NCBI GenBank assembly: GCA_025774805.1
Contig: JALGZR010000004.1
Location: 60,903-124,902 of the forward strand
Direction: 5' to 3'
Length of the DNA: 64,000 nucleotides
Origin: a bacterium
GTDB taxonomy: Bacteria; ARS69
Positions 17,391 through 25,819 of this stretch are shown piece after piece. Under the pieces are notes generated by a model. The model worked only from the letters and a program-made list of their open reading frames with translations, did not search any database and was not told the DNA's origin. Every line of letters starts with the position of its first letter. Within the stretch, counting starts at the first letter, position 1. The position numbers were made by a program, and so were the translations under genes.

Positions 17391-18509
17391 ATGCGCCGAT
17401 CTCTCTTCGTGGCCGGGTACCTCCTCTTCTGTCTTCTGCTCCTCGAGGTTGCGCTCCAGTTTCACTACCGGGTCGTGGCCGGAGAGTGGCTCGTCCGCCG
17501 GACGGCGCTTCCCCTCTTTTTTGCTCCGGACGAGGACACCGGGTTTCGCCTTCGCCCGAATCTCGCTCTGTCTCACCGGACGGTAGAGTTCGCGACCGAG
17601 ATCTACACCGACTCGGCCGGCCTGCGGGTCGGGGCCGCCGGGGACGAGATCCCGGTGACCAAGCCGGACGGCGTCCGGCGAATGATGCTTCTGGGGCCCT
17701 CGTTCGCGTTCGGGTGGGGCGTCGATTTCGAGGACACTTTTCTCGAACGGCTCCGCGAACACCGGGAGCGGATCGACCCCACGCTACGAGGCCGGCTCGA
17801 CAACGTGAACGCGGGCGTTCCCGCCCTCGGTCCGATCCAGCAGCTGGCCTGGTTCCGGAGAGACGGGATTCGCTACGCTCCGGATCTCGTCATCCAGATC
17901 GTGTACGGCTCCCTGGAGGTCTCGGAGGAGTACAGCGAGGGGTATCGTGTCGACGGGCGCGGGTACCTCGTGCCCCGGGACTCGTCGGAGGGCCGTCGCT
18001 GGCTCGGAGCGTTGAAGCGGTCGGCGATCGTCTTCCAGGGGTGGCGGCTGTTCACCCGATGGCGCGCCTCGGATTCGGACCGCCGCGCCGGGGGGGAGAT
18101 CGCGGGGGCGGGTCGCCCTTTGCCCGCGGTGAGTCCGTTCGATCCCGCGAGCGACCGGGTGCGACGGGCGCTCGCGTTCTACGAGGAGCTCCAGCGCACC
18201 GTCCACGGGACGGGCGCGGAGCTCCTGATCCTCACGTTCCCGCTCAGCTACGTGGTCCACCCGGAGGATCTTCCGCGCTGGAGCCATCTGGGCGTCTCCG
18301 ACCCCGAGTCCCGCCGCGCGTTCGAGACCGCGTTCGCCGCCCACCTGAACCGTTCCGGGATTCTCTGCCTGGATCTGTCGGACACGTTGATCCGGGCGGC
18401 GCAGGCTTCGGAGGAGCGCCTCTACTACTTCGTGGACATCCACTGGACCCCGGCGGGTCACGACGCCGCGGCCCGCGCCGTGGCGGAGGCGCTCCACGAG
18501 GGAATCTAG
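17391..18509 (+). CDS. SGNH/GDSL hydrolase-like protein (AlgX/AlgJ type ends)
   Basis: A 372-residue protein with an N-terminal membrane segment (residues 4-22, LFVAGYLLFCLLLLEVALQ). It has an SGNH nucleophile motif MLLGPSFAFGWG with Ser104 and a C-terminal D-x-H-W-T-P-A-G-H motif (residues 349-357). That last motif is typical of AlgX/AlgJ-like polysaccharide O-acetyltransferases and SGNH esterases. It probably acts in the periplasm on an acylated glycan. It starts a plus-strand stretch; the Mo-enzyme operon begins 216 bp later. No substrate can be given. Confidence 0.75.
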   Translation: MRRSLFVAGYLLFCLLLLEVALQFHYRVVAGEWLVRRTALPLFFAPDEDTGFRLRPNLALSHRTVEFATEIYTDSAGLRVGAAGDEIPVTKPDGVRRMMLLGPSFAFGWGVDFEDTFLERLREHRERIDPTLRGRLDNVNAGVPALGPIQQLAWFRRDGIRYAPDLVIQIVYGSLEVSEEYSEGYRVDGRGYLVPRDSSEGRRWLGALKRSAIVFQGWRLFTRWRASDSDRRAGGEIAGAGRPLPAVSPFDPASDRVRRALAFYEELQRTVHGTGAELLILTFPLSYVVHPEDLPRWSHLGVSDPESRRAFETAFAAHLNRSGILCLDLSDTLIRAAQASEERLYYFVDIHWTPAGHDAAARAVAEALHEGI

Positions 18510-18725
18510 ACCGATTCGGTCGTGTTCCCGCGCGGGCAACGCCGTGATTCCGAGTCCTAACCCCCTGCGTCGGTCCCGGCCGAGGGCTTTTGCGGAATTG
18601 CTGATTCGGGTATCTTGTGTTGACCGAAATCGGCGACGACGCTCGCGAAGGGTTCCGGCAACGTGTCCCGCCTCCGACCGCGAATCGTCTCGCGATGCCC
18701 GATGACTGCGGAAGGCGGTGGCAGG

Positions 18726-21347
18726 ATGAGCGCACAGCCCGTGACGGCCAGGCAAGACACGTGGGTTCACACCTCTTGCGGAGGTTGCTACGCTCAATGC
18801 GGAATCCGGGCCCACGTCGTCGACGGCGTGGTGGTCTCCCTGGAGGGGGACCCGAACACACCCGCCGGCAGCGGTCGGATCTGCGCGAAGGGCACGGCGC
18901 AGCTTCTGACCCTCTACGACCGGCACCGGATCAACTACCCGGTCAAGCGCACGAATCCGGAGAAGGGAGTCCACGCCGACCCCAAGTGGGAGCGGATCAG
19001 CTGGGACGAGGCTCTCGACACCATCGTCTCCAAGCTGAAGAACATGAAGGACGCCCGCGGGTGCTACTTCCAGGCCACGACGGTGCAGACGAGCGAGATT
19101 CGCTTCGCCGTTCCCGCCTTCATGCAGGCCTGGGGCTTCAAGAACTACTGGGTGTCGGGAGGCGGCCTCTGGTGCGGTAACGGCGCCCACTTCATGAACG
19201 GGATCATGCACGCCGCCTGGTCGATCATCCCCGACTGGAACTACAACAACTACACTCTCTACTTCGGCTGCTCGAAGGGGCACGGCGCGGGCCACGCGGC
19301 GCTGCAGAGCGCGCAGTGGGCGGCCGACGCCCGAGCGCGGGGCATGAAGGCCGTCGTCTTCGACCCGTTCCTCTCCACCCAGGCCTCCAAGGCGCACGAA
19401 TGGGTGCCCATCCGGGTGGGCACGGACGGGATCGTCGCCCTCGGAATGATCAACGTCATCCTCAACGAGCTGGGCGTCTGGGACGCGGAGTACCTCAAGC
19501 TGAAGACGAACGCTCCCTACCTGATCCGGTCCGACGGCCACTACGTCCGGGGCCCGGAGAGCGGAAAGCCCCTCGTGTGGGATGCCGAGGCGGAGAGGGC
19601 GAAGACCTTCGACGACGACTCGATCCTGGACTACGCCCTCGAAGGCACGTACTCGGTCGAAGGAACGACGTGCCATCCGGCGTTCCAGCTCTTCCGGGAG
19701 CACGTGAAGAAGAGCTACCCGCTGGACCGGGTGGAGAAGGTCAGCAGCGTGCCTCCGGCGACGGTCCGTCGCGTGGCCAAGGAGTTCGTCGAGCACGCGC
19801 AGATCGGCAGCACGATCACGATCGACGGCAAGGAGCTGCCGTTGCGCCCCGCGGCCGCCATCTTCTTCCGTGGCAGCCAGGGGCACGTCAACTCGGGATG
19901 GAACTGCCTGGAGATCGATCTCCTGAACCATATCGTGGGCGCCGCGGACGTTCCGGGCGGCGCCATGGGACACGGGCCGCCCGTCTCGCAGGGGCATCCC
20001 GACACGGGCAAGCCCAACACCGTTCCCTATCCGTGCCCGGACGGCCTGATGACGGTCAAGGGGTGGGTCTACGATCACAAGCCGTATCCGCTCCGCGAGC
20101 CCGCCCCGCCGACACGACTCGACCTGCAGGACATGTTCCCCTGCTCCGTCTACAACGCGTTCACCATCTGCTCCCCGGAGTGGGAGAAGTACCTTCAGGA
20201 TTTCAAGATCGATTATCGCCCCGAGATCATGATCAACTTCGGGTCCAACTCCGTCATGACCATGGCGAACGCCCAGGACGTCACGGAGAACTTCCTGAAG
20301 AAGTTCGACTTCATCTTCTCGTTCAACATCTACCACAACGAGTTCACGGAGGCGGTGGCGGACATCGTTCTGCCGGACGCCTGCTTCCTCGAGCGCTACA
20401 CCCCCTGCGTGACGTTTCCCTCGACGTTCTGTCATCCCACGGGCATGGATCACTGGGTCTGGCAGATCCGCCAGCCGGTCGTGGAGCCCCTGTTCGAGCG
20501 CCGGGACTTCAACGAGGTCATGCTGGAGATCGCCAAGCGGCTCGGGGTCCAGGACAAGTACTACGAGGCCATCAATCGGGTCATCCCCATCCGCTACGGC
20601 GGGGAGATGTCTCCGGAGTACCGACTCGATCCCGAGGGAGACTACACCTGGCAGGACGTCGTCGACCGGGTGCTCAAGGACCGTCTCGGACCGGACAGGG
20701 GGCTCGAGGCTCTGAAGAAGACGGGTCTCGAGAAGTGGCCCACCAAGGTCGAGGAGATGTACTGGAGGTGGTTCGTTCCGGTCCGGGTGCCCATCTATTT
20801 CGAGTACTTCCTCGACGCCGGCGAGAAGGCCCGCGAGGTGTGCGCCTCCTTCGGCCGGGAGGACATCCAGGACTGGAGCTTCTACACGCCGCTGGCCGAG
20901 TGGTTTCCGTGTCCCTCCCACGAGGAGAAGGACCCCGAGTTCGACCTGTGGGCGTTCAGCTGGAGACCCTCCTTCCACACGCAGTCGTCCACCCAGAACA
21001 ACCCCTGGCTCGACGAGGTCTCCGTCAACGATCCGTTCGTGTACCTGATCCAGATCAACGCGGAGACCGGTAGATCGAAAGGTCTCGCGGACGGAGACAC
21101 CATCTACGTCGAGAACGTGAAAGGGAGGAAGATCAAGGGCCCGGTGAAGCTGGTCGAGGGGATGCACCCGGATCAGCTCGGCATCGCCGGCTGCCACGGC
21201 CACTGGGCGCGCGGAATCCCGGTCGCCCGGGGCAAGGGGCAGTTCTTCGACGACCTCATCCTCACGAGCGAGAAGCACACCGACTCGCTCACCCAGGGGT
21301 CGGATGCCTGCGCCAAGGTGAAGATCTACAAGGCGACGGGGAGGTAG
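18726..21347 (+). CDS. Molybdopterin oxidoreductase catalytic subunit (Psr/Phs/Pad type, no Tat signal)
   Basis: An 873-residue member of the DMSO-reductase family. Cys18, Cys21, Cys25 and Cys53 (HTSCGGCYAQCG, ICAKG) bind an N-terminal [4Fe-4S] cluster. A probable molybdenum-ligand Cys150 lies in GGGLWCGNGAHF. The molybdopterin-binding C-terminal domain ends at ACAKVKIYKATG. The chosen ATG (18726) puts the cluster 18 residues from the N-terminus and no twin-arginine signal precedes it, even with the longer reading from 18663, so the subunit should face the cytoplasm. With the next two genes it makes a complex like polysulfide reductase or phenylacetyl-CoA:acceptor oxidoreductase (PadBCD). A cytoplasmic CoA-thioester substrate would fit the missing signal, but the substrate is not known. 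Confidence 0.85.
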   Translation: MSAQPVTARQDTWVHTSCGGCYAQCGIRAHVVDGVVVSLEGDPNTPAGSGRICAKGTAQLLTLYDRHRINYPVKRTNPEKGVHADPKWERISWDEALDTIVSKLKNMKDARGCYFQATTVQTSEIRFAVPAFMQAWGFKNYWVSGGGLWCGNGAHFMNGIMHAAWSIIPDWNYNNYTLYFGCSKGHGAGHAALQSAQWAADARARGMKAVVFDPFLSTQASKAHEWVPIRVGTDGIVALGMINVILNELGVWDAEYLKLKTNAPYLIRSDGHYVRGPESGKPLVWDAEAERAKTFDDDSILDYALEGTYSVEGTTCHPAFQLFREHVKKSYPLDRVEKVSSVPPATVRRVAKEFVEHAQIGSTITIDGKELPLRPAAAIFFRGSQGHVNSGWNCLEIDLLNHIVGAADVPGGAMGHGPPVSQGHPDTGKPNTVPYPCPDGLMTVKGWVYDHKPYPLREPAPPTRLDLQDMFPCSVYNAFTICSPEWEKYLQDFKIDYRPEIMINFGSNSVMTMANAQDVTENFLKKFDFIFSFNIYHNEFTEAVADIVLPDACFLERYTPCVTFPSTFCHPTGMDHWVWQIRQPVVEPLFERRDFNEVMLEIAKRLGVQDKYYEAINRVIPIRYGGEMSPEYRLDPEGDYTWQDVVDRVLKDRLGPDRGLEALKKTGLEKWPTKVEEMYWRWFVPVRVPIYFEYFLDAGEKAREVCASFGREDIQDWSFYTPLAEWFPCPSHEEKDPEFDLWAFSWRPSFHTQSSTQNNPWLDEVSVNDPFVYLIQINAETGRSKGLADGDTIYVENVKGRKIKGPVKLVEGMHPDQLGIAGCHGHWARGIPVARGKGQFFDDLILTSEKHTDSLTQGSDACAKVKIYKATGR

Positions 21348-21352
21348 CCAGA

Positions 21353-21982
21353 ATGCCGCACTACGGATTCGTCATCGATCTGAAGAGATGCTACGGGTGC
21401 TATTCCTGCCAGGTGACGTGCAAAGCAGCGAACCACACCCCGCGGGGCATCGACTGGGCTCGGTGCGTGCCCTCCGAGATCGGCTCGTTTCCGACCGCGC
21501 TACGGCAGATGATCCCGCTGATCTGCCAGCAGTGCCGGGAGCCGGCGTGCATGACCGTGTGCCCCACCGGAGCGACCACCCAGGACGAGAACGGCATCGT
21601 GCACGTGGACAAGGATCTCTGCATGGGCTGCAAGTACTGCATGATGGCCTGTCCCTACGGCGCACGGCAGACCGTCGAGGAGTGGACGACCTACTTCCCC
21701 GACGCCGAGGGCGATCTCGACCCCTACGAGTCCCACGCGAAGGCGGAGTGGGAGAGAAAGTACGGCTACGGCGTCGCGACGAAGTGCGACTACTGCATGG
21801 ATCGCGTCAAGGAGGGTCGGCTGCCCGCCTGCGTCGAGTCGTGCCCGGCCAAGGCTCGCCACTTCGGTGATCTCGACGATCCCGAGAGCGAGGTGTCGAT
21901 CCTGATCAAGCGTGAACGCGGCTTCCAGCTCAACCCGGAGTTCGGAACCGATCCCTCCTGCTACTACCTGCCGCCGAGGTGA
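21353..21982 (+). CDS. Four-cluster ferredoxin-like electron-transfer subunit
   Basis: A 209-residue protein with sixteen cysteines in four sets: C13/16/19/23, C58/61/66/70, C90/93/96/100 and C145/148/160/164. This is the standard layout of the NrfC/PsrB/DmsB subunit carrying four [4Fe-4S] clusters. It passes electrons between the molybdenum subunit and the membrane subunit. There is no signal peptide. GGAGGT lies seven bases before the ATG, five bases after the catalytic-subunit stop, and the membrane-subunit gene follows after three bases, so the three are one operon. Confidence 0.95.
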   Translation: MPHYGFVIDLKRCYGCYSCQVTCKAANHTPRGIDWARCVPSEIGSFPTALRQMIPLICQQCREPACMTVCPTGATTQDENGIVHVDKDLCMGCKYCMMACPYGARQTVEEWTTYFPDAEGDLDPYESHAKAEWERKYGYGVATKCDYCMDRVKEGRLPACVESCPAKARHFGDLDDPESEVSILIKRERGFQLNPEFGTDPSCYYLPPR

Positions 21983-21985
21983 GCG

Positions 21986-22873
21986 ATGGTCCCGAATCTG
22001 AAAGCACAGACGAAGTGGAGATGGCTCATCGCCGCGTACCTCTTCCTCGCGGGGCTCGGGGCGGGAGCCTACCTGACGGGAGTGGTGGCCGGCTTCGCCG
22101 GAGAGGCCTGGCAGGAGATCGCCAAGATCGGGATCTCGCTCGGTCTTCCCTGCGTCGCGATCGGATGCCTGTTCCTCGTCGCCGATCTCGGCACCCCGAA
22201 GAACTTCTGGCGCGCCGGAAAGTGCCCGGGAACGTCGTGGATCGCGCGGGGGACGATCATCATCGCGGTCTTCATGATCCTGAACGCGATCCACATCGCG
22301 GGCTCGATCTGGCCGTTCGGCTTCTTCGTGGGCGAGTCGAGGGCGGGTGACCTCCTCGGCGCACTCGGGGCGTTGTTCGCCGTTGCCACGATGATCTACA
22401 CCGGGATCCTGCTGGGAGCCGCGCGACCGATCGCCTTCTGGAGCACGGCCATGCTGCCGCTGCTCTTTCTGGTGTCCGCGCTGTCGACCGGGATCATGGC
22501 CATCGTTCTGATCGCCTCGATGACGACGGTCGGCCACGCGGAGCCTATCCGGATGCTGGCCCACTTCGACGTGATGCTCATCGTCCTGGAGATGTTCGTG
22601 GTCGGTTTCTATCTTCAGGGGACGCACCGCGTCTCGGAGTCGCGGGAGTCGGCGCGCCAGGTCCTGGCGGGAGACATCGCCCCGCTCTTCTGGATCGGCG
22701 TGGCCCTGATCGGGCTCGTCGTTCCGCTGGTGCTCGAGCTGGCCGAGCTTGTGGTCCCGGCCTCGATCTGCGGGATCATCGGGGGGCTCTGTCTGCGGCA
22801 GGTGGTCCTGGCCGGCGGCATTCACGCTCCGCTCCGGGCCGGCCGCTTCGAGATCGGTCTGCCGATCGTCTGA
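21986..22873 (+). CDS. NrfD/PsrC-family membrane subunit
   Basis: A 295-residue integral membrane protein with about eight predicted helices. Helix 1 reads WLIAAYLFLAGLGAGAYLTG, a typical NrfD start with the G-AGAYL motif; later segments include GTIIIAVFMILNAIHIAGSI and MLLPLLFLVSAL-like helices. NrfD subunits hold the quinone site and link the FeS subunit to the membrane quinone pool without haem. As the last gene of the operon it anchors the complex. The direction of electron flow (quinone reduction or oxidation) cannot be read from sequence. Confidence 0.9.
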   Translation: MVPNLKAQTKWRWLIAAYLFLAGLGAGAYLTGVVAGFAGEAWQEIAKIGISLGLPCVAIGCLFLVADLGTPKNFWRAGKCPGTSWIARGTIIIAVFMILNAIHIAGSIWPFGFFVGESRAGDLLGALGALFAVATMIYTGILLGAARPIAFWSTAMLPLLFLVSALSTGIMAIVLIASMTTVGHAEPIRMLAHFDVMLIVLEMFVVGFYLQGTHRVSESRESARQVLAGDIAPLFWIGVALIGLVVPLVLELAELVVPASICGIIGGLCLRQVVLAGGIHAPLRAGRFEIGLPIV

Positions 22874-22938
22874 TCATAACGGGGTCGGGGTCGGACCGGG
22901 CGGGGCGGGCCCGATTCGGTCCTCGGTCCGATCCTCGA

Positions 22939-24147
22939 TCAGATCGCTCCCTGGCGTCTCAGATCCTCGATCTTCTCGCGAGAGTAACCCAGCACGTCGG
23001 CCAGCAGCTCCTCGGTGTGCTCGCCCAGGAGCGGCGGAGGGAGCCGGATCGTCCCCGCCGTCTCGGAAAACCGGATCGGCAGGCCCGTCAGGCGCAGCGT
23101 CCCGATCGTCGGGTGACCGATCTCCACCGCCATTCCCCGGTGGGCGACTTGTGGATCGGAGAAGAGACCCCGCATGTCGTTGACCGGTCCGCAGGGGATG
23201 TACGCCCCCACGAGCAGATCGACCCACTCATCGCACGTCTTGCCGGCCATGACCTCGGCGATGAGCGGGAGAATCACGTCGCGGTTCTCCACGCGCTTCG
23301 GATTGGACTCGAATCGCGGATCGTCGATCCACTCCTCCTTCCCGATCACACGGCAAAAGCTGATCCACAGCTTCCGATTCGCCACGGCGATCGCGATCGG
23401 CCTGTCCCGGGTGTGAAAGACCTGATAGGGCACGATCGACTCGTGTTCCGTGCCCCACCGCTGCGCCTCCTTGCCGGCCACCAGGTAGTTGCTCGCGATG
23501 TTCGCCAGCGCCGAGATCTGGACGTCGAAGAGGCTGGAGTCGATGTACTGGCCCCGGCCGGAGCGCTCCCGCCAGAGCAGCGCGGCCGTGATCGCCCCCG
23601 ACGTATAGACGCCGGTGAGGACGTCGGTGATCGCCACGCCGACCTTCACCGGATCGCCTCCGCGCTCGCCCGTGATGCCCATGAGTCCCCCGACCGCGGA
23701 GAGCACCATGTCGTAGCCGGGGCGGTCGCGGTAGGGCCCGTCCTGTCCGTAGGCGGTGATCGAGCAGTAGACCATCCGGGGGTTGACCTCACGGAGCGCC
23801 TCGTATCCGAGGCCGAAGCGGGTCATGAGCCCGGGAGTGAAGTTCTCCACCAGGACGTCGGAGACCGCGGCAAGCTCCCGGACGAGCTCGACGCCGCGGG
23901 GGTTCTTCAGGTCGATCGCGATCGACTTCTTGTTCCGGTTGCAGCAGAGGTAGTAGGCGCTCTCGCCGCCAGCGAAGGGCGGGCCCCAGGTGCGCGTGTC
24001 GTCTCCCGCACCGGGCCGCTCCACCTTGATCACCTCCGCGCCCTGGTCGCCGAGAATCATGGTGCAGTAAGGCCCGGCGAGAATCCGGGAGAGATCCAGA
24101 ACTCGAATTCCGCTCAGCGGCATTTCGGTGTCCGATCGATCGACCAT
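22939..24147 (-). CDS. CaiB/BaiF class III CoA-transferase, glutarate CoA-transferase-like
   Basis: A 402-residue enzyme that moves CoA between acyl groups through an aspartyl-CoA ester. The catalytic Asp146 is in RPGYDMVLSAVGGLMGITG; the N-terminal LSGIRVLDLSRILAGPYCTM and KSIAIDLKNPRGVELV are family hallmarks. Overall it reads closest to the SUGCT-like group, which makes glutaryl-CoA from glutarate. That call is from memory of the family, not a search. It is convergent with the Mo operon and 28 bp upstream of a dicarboxylate transporter on the same strand; together with gcdH this suggests use of glutarate. Confidence 0.85.
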   Translation of the reverse strand: MVDRSDTEMPLSGIRVLDLSRILAGPYCTMILGDQGAEVIKVERPGAGDDTRTWGPPFAGGESAYYLCCNRNKKSIAIDLKNPRGVELVRELAAVSDVLVENFTPGLMTRFGLGYEALREVNPRMVYCSITAYGQDGPYRDRPGYDMVLSAVGGLMGITGERGGDPVKVGVAITDVLTGVYTSGAITAALLWRERSGRGQYIDSSLFDVQISALANIASNYLVAGKEAQRWGTEHESIVPYQVFHTRDRPIAIAVANRKLWISFCRVIGKEEWIDDPRFESNPKRVENRDVILPLIAEVMAGKTCDEWVDLLVGAYIPCGPVNDMRGLFSDPQVAHRGMAVEIGHPTIGTLRLTGLPIRFSETAGTIRLPPPLLGEHTEELLADVLGYSREKIEDLRRQGAI

Positions 24148-24175
24148 TCCTCTCTTTCCTCCTGGGACCGGTCTC

Positions 24176-25560
24176 CTACCAGATCCCGATCAGCTTCCAC
24201 CACGCCCCGCCGATCCCGAGCCAGATCGCGATGTTCACGACGCTGACGATAGCGCCGAGTCTCCACCACGCTCCGAGCTCGACGTAGCCGGCGCCGTACA
24301 GCACGGGCGCCGGACCGGTCCCGTAGTGAGTCGTGCTGCTGAAGAGATTGCTGAAGAACGCGAGGCCACCAGCGCCGCGCCCAGGAACGCCGCGTACATC
24401 GAGCTGATGTGGGCCGTGTTGCTCGCGAAGAAGTAGTGCGTATAGAAGTAGATCAGACTGAGCGCCAGAAACGCCGGAAGCCAGCCGACGCCCTCGAACA
24501 GACCGCTGACCCTTCCGCTGAACCACGGGATCAGACCGAGCTCGTTGAGAGAGGACGCCATCATCACCAGCGTCGACAGCCAGATGAGGGTGTTCCACGC
24601 CCCCTTCTCGTTCAGGACGTCCTCCCAGCTCAACACGCGGGAAGTGAGCAGCACGCCCAGTCCCGCGATGGCGGCGACCGTGCTGTGCACGTGCAGTCGC
24701 TTGCCGAAGATCCAGAGGGTGAGGAGGAGGAGAAACGTCCCCAGCATGATCCACTCGTCCCGCTTCATCGCGCCCATCTCGGCGAGCTTGGCCCGGGCCA
24801 AATCGGGAGCGGTCGGCGTCCGCCGGATCTCCGGCGGGTAGAGCCGATAGAGCACGAGCGGCACGACCAGCAGACTGACGAGGCCCGGAACCAGGGCCGC
24901 GTATGCCCATCCCGCCCAGGTGATCCCGATGCCCATGTCCGCGGCCATCTGGGCCGCGAGGGGATTGGCGGCCATCGCCGTGAGGAACATGGCGCTGGTG
25001 ATCAGGTTTCCCTGGAAGGCGCTCTGCACGAGAAACGCCCCGGCGCGACGGGCGGTGCCGTCCCGGGGACGGCTGTCGAATGCCTCGGCCACCGACCGGA
25101 CGATAGGAAAGACCACCGCGCCCGCGCGGGCGGTGATGCTCGGAATGGCGGGGGCGAGGACGAGGTCGGTCGCGATCATGCAGTAGCCGAGGCCGAGCGT
25201 CCTCCGGCCGAGGAGCCTCACGAACCAGTAGGCGATCCTCGGACCGAACCCCGTCTTGATGAACCCCCGGGAGATGAAGAAGGCCATCACGACGAGCCAG
25301 ATCACGCGGTTTCCGAATCCGCTCAGCGCGTCTCCGACGGTCAGGGTGCGGGTCAGCGTCGTGGCGGCGATTCCGAGCAGCGCCACGGCTCCCATCGGAA
25401 GCGGCTCGAGAACGATCCCGACGATCGTGGCCAGAAAGATGGCGAGGAGCTGCCACGCCTCCGGCGCGACGCCCTCCGGAACGGGGGAGAACCAGATCGC
25501 CGTTCCCAGACCGGCCGCGATGCCCAGCCGGATCCAACCGGACCGTCCGCTAGCCCGCAT
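24176..25560 (-). pseudogene. DASS/SLC13 dicarboxylate transporter, frame-disrupted near the C-terminus
   Basis: Residues 1-399 read in one frame from ATG 25560 (PLPMGAVALLGIAATTLT, THYFFASNTAHISSMYAAFL). The natural C-terminus (LAFFSNLFSSTTHYGTGPAP, then GAGYVELGAWWRLGAIVSV) is in another frame and ends at TAG 24176. The switch is at about 24364-24369. Compared with the family, some 10-15 residues between AAFLGAALVA and LAFFSNL also appear to be missing. That points to a small deletion rather than a single-base error. The unswitched reading would end at 24235 with a nonsense tail. Substrates of the family are di- and tricarboxylates plus sodium. The start codon lies in the end of a dispersed repeat. 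Confidence 0.8.
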
Positions 25561-25731
25561 TTCTCACCAGGCTCGTCGCGAGGCTGCGGAGAGCCGTGTC
25601 TGGCCAGAAGATGGGGTGCTTTCGCCCGAGGCGGGGCCGTAGCCCCTTCGCAGGGCGGAAGCGCCGCAACGACGAAGTCAGGCGCGGCTTTGCCGCTGCC
25701 GCAGCAGAGCCTGGTGAGATACGCGGGCTAG
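25550..25731. repeat. Dispersed palindromic element, copy A (182 bp)
   Basis: The element is bounded by CTAG and the inverted terminal repeat GCCCGCATTTCTCACCAG / CTGGTGAGATACGCGGGC. The interior is nearly the same as the copy at 44315, including ATGGGGTGCTTTCGCCCGAG and GGCGCGGCTTTGCCGCTGCC. It also holds internal palindromes (CCTCGTCGCGAGG-like and GGGGCCGTAGCCCC). The left end read on the minus strand is GGTGA, GAA, ATG, which gives the start codon of the DASS transporter. No coding capacity is evident. Confidence 0.9.
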
Positions 25732-25819
25732 AAGGGTCGGAGGTGTGCATTCCCCTGCCCGTCCCGGGGACCGCCCGGTCGAGCGGGGGCCCGACCCGAT
25801 GGTCCCCGCGGCGTCTCCG

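Noticed and set aside
17784-21278. A 1164-codon open frame on the minus strand opposite the Mo-enzyme gene
   Set aside because: It mirrors the third-position GC bias of the real gene on the other strand; its translation is a Val/Arg/Leu-rich shadow with no domain, while the plus strand encodes a complete oxidoreductase.
24409-25731. A 440-codon plus-strand open frame over the DASS transporter and repeat copy A
   Set aside because: Antisense shadow ending in the repeat; no membrane segment or domain.
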